A DNA stretch of 11,448 nucleotides. Origin: Chloroflexota bacterium. GTDB taxonomy: Bacteria; Chloroflexota; Dehalococcoidia; SZUA-161. The stretch is from NCBI GenBank assembly GCA_016865955.1, contig VGNW01000056.1, positions 1 through 11,448 on the forward strand. Reading direction: 5' to 3'. The notes below the pieces were generated by a model that saw only the letters and a list, made by a program, of their open reading frames with translations, did not search any database and had not been told where the DNA came from. A program made the position numbers and the translations under genes. Positions 6,681 to 11,448 of the stretch are shown here, piece after piece (position 1 is the stretch's first letter; every line of letters begins with the position of its first letter).

Positions 6681-7466
6681 CTATTTACCTTTCCACAGAG
6701 GTTCGCGCTTCTCCATAAAGGAGGCGATACCCTCAGCAACGTCTTCAGCCATAGTGTTTATCGCCAGCATCGACGACAGATATTCCAGCGCCTTCTCATA
6801 CTCCATGTCCCGCATAGTGTAGAAGGCTCTTCTGCCAAGCCTTAGTGCCGCAGGGCTTTTCTTTGCGATCTTCCGGGCAATTTCGTCAACTTTTGCATCT
6901 AATTGGTCTCTGGGCACCACATGATTGACCAGACCGAGCTGTCTGGCTTCCGGGGCATCCACTCTTTCCCCTGTTAGCATCATTTCGAGAAGACGCTTGG
7001 GAGCACTCGTTACGCGGAGCAAGGTCGCCATAATTATGTAGGGGAATAGACCCACATTAACTTCCGGAGTGCCAAACTTGCAGTCTTCGGCGGCTATGAC
7101 TATATCGCAAGCTGAAGCTAACCCAAGACCGCCTCCCATGGCGTGGCCGTTAATGCGTCCTATTAAGGGTTTTTTCAGTCCTCTGATTATCTTGAAGAGC
7201 TCAGCGAATTTCCGTTGCTCTTCATGTCGCTCAACGAAACTGGCGCCGGAAGCAATAGACTCGCCAATATCAGCACCGGAGCAGAAGACTTTGTCTCCGG
7301 CGCCGGTAAGCACCACAACTGCTATATTCGCATCATCATCGTATTTTCTAAACGCATCAAGCAGTTCATTCATCATTGTGGGCGAAATTGCGTTCCTTTT
7401 CTCCTCACGGGAAAGGGTTATCCAGCCTACCTTATTTTTTACCTCCGCTATTATTGCATGATACAT
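6681..7466 (-). CDS. Enoyl-CoA hydratase/isomerase (crotonase family) lacking the first catalytic Glu
   Basis: A 261-residue crotonase-fold protein acting on an acyl-CoA. The oxyanion-hole segments FCSGADI (61-67) and HAMGGGLGL (108-116) are intact. In rat crotonase two glutamates, Glu144 and Glu164, activate water. Here the second is present as Glu135 in TPEVNVG, but the Glu144 position is Gly115 (GGGLG in place of GGGxE). The spacing of 20 residues is exactly kept, so the alignment is safe. Such proteins are not standard 2-enoyl-CoA hydratases; isomerases, hydrolases, decarboxylases and some branched glutaconyl-CoA hydratases vary at this site. TAGGAGGT precedes the ATG by 6 bp and contains the TAG stop of the upstream carboxyltransferase, so translation is probably coupled. 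It is the second gene of the operon. Confidence 0.92.
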   Translation of the reverse strand: MYHAIIAEVKNKVGWITLSREEKRNAISPTMMNELLDAFRKYDDDANIAVVVLTGAGDKVFCSGADIGESIASGASFVERHEEQRKFAELFKIIRGLKKPLIGRINGHAMGGGLGLASACDIVIAAEDCKFGTPEVNVGLFPYIIMATLLRVTSAPKRLLEMMLTGERVDAPEARQLGLVNHVVPRDQLDAKVDEIARKIAKKSPAALRLGRRAFYTMRDMEYEKALEYLSSMLAINTMAEDVAEGIASFMEKREPLWKGK

Positions 7467-7476
7467 TCAAGACCTC

Positions 7477-9048
7477 CTAAACAGGGTAGACTCCATGCTT
7501 CCTGGGATGCCTGAATATCTTCTTATCTTTAGTGCGCTCAAGCCCATGGAAAAGGACTCTTCTGGTTTCCCTGGGGTCTATTAAATCGTCAACCAAACCA
7601 AGGGCGGCTGTTTTATCGATGGTAATATGCGGTCTTAATTGTGCAGCCAGTTGCTCCACCAGTTCGGCAGGTTTCTCTGCGGCTGCTATTTGTTTTCTAG
7701 CTACAATGGACACCATGCCTTCGGCACCCATTACGGCTATCTCAGCTCCGGGATAGGCAATCAGCAGGTCAGGGTCAAAGGCTCTGCCACACATTCCGTA
7801 GTATCCAGCCCCGTAAGATTTCCTAACGATGACGGTGAATTTAGGCACAGTTGCTTCAGCGACGGCGTGAATCATCTTCGCGCCGTGTCTGATGATGCCT
7901 GCTTTCTCCGCTCTTGACCCTACCATATAGCCAGGGACATCTGAGAGGAAAAGAAGCGGGATATTGAAAGCGTCGCAGAGCCAGATAAACCTTGCAGCTT
8001 TATCAGAAGCGTCCACGTCAATGATACCGCCGATGTACATCGGATTATTTGCGATGATACCTAGAGGGTAACCGCCTATTCTTGCCAAGGCGGTTATCAT
8101 ATTTCTAGCCCATTTTGGTTTAATCTCAAAGAAATAACCATCGTCCACAATGAACTTGATAAGCTCACGCATATCGAAGATTTGCGAGGGATTGTCGGGA
8201 ATAACATCCAATACCCCATCGGAAATCAGTGTAGTCGGATCTCCGGAATACTTGGCTCGAGGCGGCTTATGGTCGCAATTCTGGGGGAAGAAGGAAATAT
8301 ACTGCTTTATTGCTTTGATGCATTCCTCGTCCGAGGCTACCTCCAAATCGCCACACCCGCTCATATCGCAGTGAACGCGGGAACCTCCTAGCTGGTCGTC
8401 TGTCAAATCCTCTCCTATCACCATCTTGACCAGAGCTGGCCCTCCTAAACCCATAGCGGACTTGCCTTTAACCATAGGCACAAAGTCAGAAAGCCCGGGA
8501 ATATATGCAGTGCCCGCATATCCCGGTCCCATCATAGCTGCGACCAGAGGGATTACGCCCGACATAAGCGCTTCCTCTTTGAACAGATAACCTGTATCGG
8601 CAAAAAAGGGTATTCTTTCAATGCTGAAGCCGCCGCTCCCCAATCTGGCGCCACCCGAATCTACCAGCCAAACCATGGGCATCCTGTGTTTCAGCGCAGT
8701 CTCCCGTATTCGAGTTACCTTAGCCTCATTAATTACTCCCATAGAACCGCCTCTTACGGTAAAATCGTAAGCTGCGACGGCTGCGTCTCTAAGAATGTTC
8801 CCGTCATTTATCTTGCCATAACCGGTAATAACCCCATCCGCCGGGACAAGCTCCTTTGCCCCTTCTTCGTTTCCCAGCATACCAACTTCTACGAATGACC
8901 CCTTTTCAAACAACAGGTCAATCCTCTCACGGGCGGTTAGTTTGCCCCTCTCATGCTGTTTCCTCACAGCCTCTTCACCACCCATTTTTTCTATCTCTGT
9001 GCGGAGGTTCATTAACTTTTCGACTTCGTCTCTCATCCTCTTACCCAT
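7477..9048 (-). CDS. Acyl-CoA carboxylase carboxyltransferase subunit (methylcrotonyl-CoA carboxylase beta-like)
   Basis: A 523-residue protein with two crotonase-like halves that moves CO2 between carboxybiotin and an acyl-CoA. The N-half has VDSGGARLGSG at 129-139 forming the first oxyanion hole; the C-half has YIGGIIDVDASDKAARF (338-354), DVPGYMVG (370-377) and KSYGAGYYGMCGRAFDP (410-426). The GAGxYGMCGRA block is typical of methylcrotonyl- and geranyl-CoA carboxylase beta subunits, whereas propionyl-CoA enzymes have GGAYDVM. The C-terminus ends in the common KHGVYPV. Length and domains are complete. AAGGAGG is 6 bp before the ATG at 9046-9048. No biotin carboxylase, biotin carrier or membrane decarboxylase subunit is in the window, so it needs partners elsewhere or works as a decarboxylase alpha subunit. 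It is the first gene of the four-gene operon driven from 9157-9185. Confidence 0.94.
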   Translation of the reverse strand: MGKRMRDEVEKLMNLRTEIEKMGGEEAVRKQHERGKLTARERIDLLFEKGSFVEVGMLGNEEGAKELVPADGVITGYGKINDGNILRDAAVAAYDFTVRGGSMGVINEAKVTRIRETALKHRMPMVWLVDSGGARLGSGGFSIERIPFFADTGYLFKEEALMSGVIPLVAAMMGPGYAGTAYIPGLSDFVPMVKGKSAMGLGGPALVKMVIGEDLTDDQLGGSRVHCDMSGCGDLEVASDEECIKAIKQYISFFPQNCDHKPPRAKYSGDPTTLISDGVLDVIPDNPSQIFDMRELIKFIVDDGYFFEIKPKWARNMITALARIGGYPLGIIANNPMYIGGIIDVDASDKAARFIWLCDAFNIPLLFLSDVPGYMVGSRAEKAGIIRHGAKMIHAVAEATVPKFTVIVRKSYGAGYYGMCGRAFDPDLLIAYPGAEIAVMGAEGMVSIVARKQIAAAEKPAELVEQLAAQLRPHITIDKTAALGLVDDLIDPRETRRVLFHGLERTKDKKIFRHPRKHGVYPV

Positions 9049-9093
9049 GTTCTCCCTCCTTAAACCTGAATATGAAAAGACTATAGCAGTTTA

Positions 9094-9112
9094 CCTTATC
9101 GGGGAATATATC
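9094..9112 (-). promoter_or_regulatory. Leader motif of the carboxyltransferase operon
   Basis: On the minus strand: GATATAT, five bases, GATAAGG. It matches 14 of 19 positions of the segment upstream of the acyl-CoA ligase (1278-1296), and its GATATAT-TCCCC part resembles GATATATAT-TCTCCC over the -10 region of the acyl-CoA dehydrogenase promoter. It lies in the transcribed leader about 45 nt before the start codon. It could be a binding site common to the three minus-strand catabolic units, but the match is short and AT-rich. Confidence 0.2.
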
Positions 9113-9147
9113 ATTTCGACTGATTATAACTGTTTAGACTCACCTTG

Positions 9148-9167
9148 GGGGACATCATAATATCCCC
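9148..9167. promoter_or_regulatory. 20-bp imperfect palindrome over the -10 box, candidate operator
   Basis: GGGGACAT-CATA-ATATCCCC is an inverted repeat with 8-bp arms and one mismatch (a G-U pair in RNA). It covers the -10 box and the expected start site of the carboxyltransferase operon promoter, the classic place for a repressor. No T-run follows on either strand, so it is not an intrinsic terminator. An alternative is a REP-like or transposon-end remnant, since palindromes starting GGGGACAT are common there. Confidence 0.45.
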
Positions 9168-9185
9168 ATATAATTGGGCTGTCAA
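9157..9185 (-). promoter_or_regulatory. Strong promoter of the carboxyltransferase-crotonase-BKACE operon
   Basis: On the minus strand a perfect TTGACA (9180-9185), 17 bp, and TATTAT (9157-9162), 5/6 to consensus. This is the best sigma70-type promoter in the window. Transcription would begin near 9150 and leave a leader of about 100 nt before the ATG at 9048. The thioesterase stop is 39 bp upstream of the -35 box, so the operon need not depend on readthrough from that gene. Confidence 0.65.
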
Positions 9186-9223
9186 GGTATAAACCAATGC
9201 GTACTTTTCTAATATGCGTTGTG

Positions 9224-10078
9224 TCACAGAGTTGCCGTGGTCATAGCAATCATCAAAGCCCGGTCGTTTGCTCCTCTATCTACTACTTCAACGCGGGTCA
9301 AAACCGTATCACCGGTTCTGCGAATGACTCTGGCTTTGCTCCGGAAAGGCCCGATCTTTCCCTGAGAGAGATAGTGTATGCTCATGTCCTTTGTTATCAT
9401 AGGTTGACCCGTCGCGGCGCGAGCTGCGCATTGTCCCGCTACGTCAGCGAAGAGTGCGATAATGCCGCCCTGGATTGCATGGAAGCTATTGCGAACGTAC
9501 TCGCTCATCCTGATTTCGGCAATGCCTGCCCTGGCATCCAGAATCCGAACCCCGACCTCATCGAGGTAGTGTCGCCGGAGCCCCGAGCCCTCAACGGCGA
9601 AAGTGGTAGCATCAGTCGAGCCCGCCTTGACTTCGAGGGTATCCTTCTTTCGGGGAAGCCTTGAGAAAACCATGATTGCGTGTCCGACAGGTGAGCCGAG
9701 CGACGTGGAACTGCTCGATTCGGAGCTTATATCCACTTCCACCACATTCATTGTTTGTCCTGCCCTAACGACCCTGCCGGATGCGACAATAGTGCCCGAC
9801 ACGACAGGTCTGGCTGTATATATCGAGAGGTTTGCAGTGGCTATCCAGTCGGGATAGACCGCCCTGATTGCCAGGGAGGCACCGAGAACATCCACAAGCG
9901 TTGCCACAACGGCAACATGCACCCCGCCCCGGTCGGTGCATATCTCGGGCACAACCGGCGCTCGTGCAGCACAGAGCGCGCTATCCGGAAACTCAACCGA
10001 AATCAAAAGGTCTCGCAGCATGTGATGCTGTGGCGGATAGCCGTCTATAAAATCATCGCTCGGTTTTTTATTTTCCAT
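9224..10078 (-). CDS. Tandem hotdog (PaaI-like) acyl-CoA thioesterase
   Basis: A 284-residue protein made of two hotdog domains, about 20-140 and 167-284, likely hydrolysing an acyl-CoA or aryl-CoA to the free acid. In domain 1 the core helix reads GGVHVAVVATLVD, with His54 and Asp63 but Val-Ala in place of the usual Gly-Gly. In domain 2 it reads IQGGIIALFAD, with Gly-Gly (204-205) and Asp212 but Gln203 in place of His. Each half thus keeps a different part of the HGG...D motif, suggesting a fused pseudo-dimer. A Ser-rich stretch (118-130) is an odd loop in domain 1. The Shine-Dalgarno before ATG 10076-10078 is poor. The next genes on this strand begin 175 bp downstream with their own promoter, so it may be a separate unit. 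The substrate is unknown. Confidence 0.82.
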   Translation of the reverse strand: MENKKPSDDFIDGYPPQHHMLRDLLISVEFPDSALCAARAPVVPEICTDRGGVHVAVVATLVDVLGASLAIRAVYPDWIATANLSIYTARPVVSGTIVASGRVVRAGQTMNVVEVDISSESSSSTSLGSPVGHAIMVFSRLPRKKDTLEVKAGSTDATTFAVEGSGLRRHYLDEVGVRILDARAGIAEIRMSEYVRNSFHAIQGGIIALFADVAGQCAARAATGQPMITKDMSIHYLSQGKIGPFRSKARVIRRTGDTVLTRVEVVDRGANDRALMIAMTTATL

Positions 10079-10390
10079 TGCCTGCGTATTCCGTGTTTAT
10101 CTTTGCGATAGCTTTGCGAGTGCGGAGAAGGACTGGATATCCCTGCATGGAGAGTAAGCTTCAAAACTATTAACGTTCGTCCCTATGTTAACTGAGGCAT
10201 TCAGGTTAATCAAGCCTGCCTTATGGAGTCGGAGCGCCGACTATGAGAAGGTCGATAGAAGCAAGTAGGGTGGATGGAGTCCTGCTCGGGAAGGACGAAA
10301 CCCACCACTGCCGGAACTCATGTTAGAATGTGGTATGGCGTCACCAGGGACACTTTCTTATGATTATACTTACTTCGAAGGAGGAATCTT
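10079..10390. other. Gene-free divergent region, 312 bp
   Basis: No convincing gene lies between the thioesterase and the DsrE-like gene. It holds an 8-bp direct repeat CTTTGCGA at 10101-10108 and 10112-10119 (11-bp period), the palindrome GGATATCC at 10135-10142, three hairpins between 10188 and 10306, and an AT-rich stretch with TATACT at 10365-10370 just upstream of the DsrE-like gene. I found no well-spaced -35/-10 pair for either gene; TTGAAG and GATATC 17 bp apart on the minus strand (10136-10164 region) is the nearest but weak. Confidence 0.6.
10188..10306 (+). repeat. Cluster of three hairpins: dispersed palindromic repeat or structured RNA
   Basis: Hairpin 1 (10188-10209): TTAACTGA pairs with TCAG-G-TTAA, 8 bp with one bulged G, loop GGCAT. 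Hairpin 2 (10227-10242): AGTCGG-AGCG-CCGACT, a perfect 6-bp stem with a tetraloop. Hairpin 3 (10269-10306): outer stem GGTGG/CCACC enclosing GTCC/GGAC. The arms GTAGGGTGG and GAAACCCACCAC of hairpin 3 resemble the dispersed palindromic repeats with GGTGGGTTTCG and CCCACCCTAC ends that are common in bacterial genomes. An untranslated leader of the DsrE-like gene or a relic of a mobile intron are alternatives. No known riboswitch consensus was recognised. Confidence 0.4.
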
Positions 10391-10873
10391 ATGACACAAA
10401 AAAAGAAGCTCACTCTTGTTGTCTGGAGCAGTGACCTCGATCGCGTTTGGACTGCCTTCGGCATAGCACTTGTAGCAGCAAGCATGGGAATGGAGACCAC
10501 CATGGTCTTCACATTCTGGGGCCTTAATGTGGTCAAGAAGAACGATGCCCCCATCGGGGGCAAAGGGCTGTTGCGGAAGATGGTGAACCTCATCAATCGA
10601 GGCGGTTCCAAAAGGCTCGGCCTCTCCCGATTGCACATGTTGGGCTTGGGTCCCCGGGTGATGAAAAGACTGCTGAAAGACTCGAATATGCCGTCGATTG
10701 ACGAATTTATCACTCTGGCAAAGGCGACAGGGGTGAGACTCGTTGCCTGCAGCGGTGCATGGGGAGTTATGGGGCTTACCGAGGACTGCTTCCGTGACGA
10801 ACTGGATGCTATTGTCGGCACGGCTGACTGGCTGCAGGATGCCTCAGAATCCGGTGTTGCCTTTTTCGTTTGA
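10391..10873 (+). CDS. DsrE/DsrF/DrsH-like family protein
   Basis: A 160-residue protein of the DsrE-like fold (DrsE_2 type), small cytoplasmic proteins linked to persulfide or sulfur handling and redox processes. LTLVVWSSDLDRVWTAFGIALVAASMGM (7-34) is the first strand and helix; VFTFWGLNVV (39-48) is the typical second strand. VRLVACSGAWGVMGL (115-129) carries Cys120 at the position of the conserved sulfur-carrying cysteine, usually ACSxSMxxMG. A second cysteine is Cys133. AAGGAGG 8 bp before the ATG supports the start. It lies 214 bp upstream of the molybdoenzyme on the same strand, so it may serve that enzyme or its cofactor sulfuration, but a separate promoter and a terminator-like element lie between them. 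No Sec or Tat signal. The biochemical function is unproven. Confidence 0.85.
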   Translation: MTQKKKLTLVVWSSDLDRVWTAFGIALVAASMGMETTMVFTFWGLNVVKKNDAPIGGKGLLRKMVNLINRGGSKRLGLSRLHMLGLGPRVMKRLLKDSNMPSIDEFITLAKATGVRLVACSGAWGVMGLTEDCFRDELDAIVGTADWLQDASESGVAFFV

Positions 10874-10892
10874 CCGGCACGTGTAGCGCGGG

Positions 10893-10921
10893 TTGCAAAC
10901 GTCTCCCGATCTGTGTATATT
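10893..10921 (+). promoter_or_regulatory. Candidate promoter of the molybdoenzyme gene
   Basis: TTGCAA (10893-10898), 17 bp, TATATT (10916-10921), about 20 bp after the DsrE-like stop. It would give a leader of roughly 160 nt containing the terminator-like element at 10943-10985, so the leader might attenuate. Boxes match 4/6 and 5/6. Confidence 0.45.
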
Positions 10922-10942
10922 TAGGAAACCACACGGAACAAC

Positions 10943-10985
10943 CGACCGCTATCAACGACTGATAAAGAATTAACGGGTCTTTTTT
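10943..10985 (+). terminator. Weak terminator or attenuator-like element
   Basis: An inner hairpin TATCA-ACGAC-TGATA (10950-10964) is enclosed by a bulged stem of GACCG (10944-10948) with CGGGTC (10974-10979), followed by six T (10980-10985). The GC content of the stem is low, so strength is doubtful. It could end the DsrE-like transcript or attenuate the molybdoenzyme transcript if the promoter at 10893-10921 is used. Confidence 0.3.
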
Positions 10986-11087
10986 ACCAAAAATTAGTCC
11001 TGAGAGAATCTTAAGCCTTTTATCGCAGTACATCGTTATCGTTTTTTGAAGCCACACCGCCCGTCAGTCCATTCGGAGGTGTAACAC

Positions 11088-11448
11088 ATGGCAAAAGCCG
11101 AAAAGACATACTATGTCGGCACGGATATGAATTGCGGCGGGGCTTGCCTGCTCAAGGTTCACGTGAAAAACGGCGTCATTACACGCCTGGAGACCGACGA
11201 CGGAGATGAGCCGCAGCTCAGGAACTGCCTCAGATGCCGTGCTTACCGCCAGAGGGTGTATGCCCCCGACCGGCTTCTTCACCCCCTTAAAAGGGTGGGG
11301 GAGCGCGGCGAAGGCAAGTTCAAGCGCATTTCGTGGGACGAGGCTCTGGAGACGGTCGCCAACCAGTACAAGCGAATCAAGGAGGCTTACGGACCCGCAG
11401 CGATAATATATCTCACCACAGGCGGGGACATCGGTCAGGTGCATAACA
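11088..11448 (+). CDS. DMSO-reductase-family molybdopterin oxidoreductase, N-terminal fragment (cut by window edge)
   Basis: The first 120 residues of a catalytic subunit carrying a bis-molybdopterin guanine dinucleotide cofactor. The N-terminal iron-sulfur domain aligns with DmsA: NCGGACLLKVHV (15-26), then NCLRCRAYRQRVYAPDRLLHP (46-66), KRVGERGEGKFKRISWDEA (68-86), and the start of domain II. DmsA-type enzymes bind [4Fe-4S] with C-x3-C-x3-C-x(about 27)-C. Here the first ligand position is Thr12, while Cys16, Cys20 and Cys47 are present, and an extra Cys50 follows. There is no twin-arginine signal before the domain, so the enzyme is probably cytoplasmic unless the true start is elsewhere. 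GGAGGT 7 bp before ATG 11088 supports this start. The family includes DMSO, nitrate, polysulfide, formate and acetylene-hydratase enzymes; with about 15 percent of the protein visible the substrate cannot be chosen. Confidence 0.92.
   Translation, partial: MAKAEKTYYVGTDMNCGGACLLKVHVKNGVITRLETDDGDEPQLRNCLRCRAYRQRVYAPDRLLHPLKRVGERGEGKFKRISWDEALETVANQYKRIKEAYGPAAIIYLTTGGDIGQVHN

Noticed and set aside
6665..6739. N-terminal extension of BKACE 2 to an upstream start
   Set aside because: The extra 25 residues overlap the crotonase gene, are not BKACE-like, and a good Shine-Dalgarno precedes the ATG at 6662-6664.
9148..9167. Intrinsic terminator of the thioesterase gene
   Set aside because: The hairpin is good but no T-run follows it on either strand, and it coincides with the -10 box of a strong promoter.
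9197..9664. Plus-strand open frame of 155 codons
   Set aside because: Antisense to the thioesterase, whose hotdog motifs are clear on the minus strand.
10188..10390. Molybdenum-cofactor, cobalamin or other known riboswitch; group II intron domain
   Set aside because: Some segments look similar (for example GGGAAGGACGAAACCCACCACTG against the cobalamin core), but the order of conserved elements does not fit and no domain V-like hairpin is present.
10318..10821. Minus-strand open frame of 167 codons
   Set aside because: Antisense to the DsrE-like gene, which has a good ribosome binding site and family motifs; the minus-strand product is Ser/Pro-rich without a domain.
11064..11444. Minus-strand open frame of 126 codons
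   Set aside because: Antisense to the molybdoenzyme N-terminus, which aligns over its whole length with DmsA-like proteins.

Overview
The window is a stretch of bacterial chromosome with about ten protein genes, almost all concerned with coenzyme A thioester chemistry. Only the first (acyl-CoA ligase) and last (molybdopterin oxidoreductase) genes are cut by the window edges. Shine-Dalgarno sites of the AGGAGG type precede most genes, and sigma70-like promoters can be read in several gaps, so the host is a bacterium. Acyl-CoA ligase, acyl-CoA dehydrogenase, carboxyltransferase, crotonase, BKACE (DUF849), a DsrE-like protein and a DMSO-reductase-family molybdoenzyme together suggest an anaerobe or facultative anaerobe living on organic acids. 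An uncultured Chloroflexota (Dehalococcoidia-like) or Desulfobacterota would fit. That placement is inference from gene content; there is no rRNA or other taxonomic marker.

Layout. 1-1266 (-): acyl-CoA ligase, C-terminus outside the window. 1439-2011 (+): small nitroreductase. 2020-3864 (-): acyl-CoA dehydrogenase followed 15 bp later by an XRE-cupin regulator. 3998-4759 (+): metal-dependent cyclase/hydrolase, divergent from the dehydrogenase, with a promoter pair between them. 4777-9048 (-): a four-gene operon of carboxyltransferase, crotonase, BKACE 2 and BKACE 1, with a strong promoter and overlapping palindrome upstream at 9148-9185. 9224-10078 (-): tandem-hotdog thioesterase. 10079-10390: gene-free, with three hairpins that look like a dispersed palindromic repeat or a structured RNA. 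10391-10873 (+): DsrE-like protein. 11088-end (+): start of a DmsA-like molybdoenzyme.

How the genes may work together (inference). An acid is activated by the CoA ligase and oxidised to the enoyl-CoA by the dehydrogenase. The enoyl-CoA is carboxylated by a methylcrotonyl-CoA-carboxylase-type carboxyltransferase, or decarboxylated by it, and then hydrated or isomerised by a crotonase that lacks one of the two classical glutamates. A beta-keto acid formed downstream could be cleaved with acetyl-CoA by one or both BKACE enzymes, giving acetoacetate and a new acyl-CoA. The cyclase/hydrolase and the thioesterase would supply ring or amide opening and CoA release. The XRE-cupin protein is the only regulator in the window and is the natural candidate to sense the substrate. 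The true substrate cannot be read from the sequence. The most interesting feature is this uncharacterised combination of two dissimilar BKACEs with an MCC-like carboxyltransferase that has no biotin carboxylase or biotin carrier beside it. Second is the altered iron-sulfur ligand set of the molybdoenzyme next to a DsrE-type protein.
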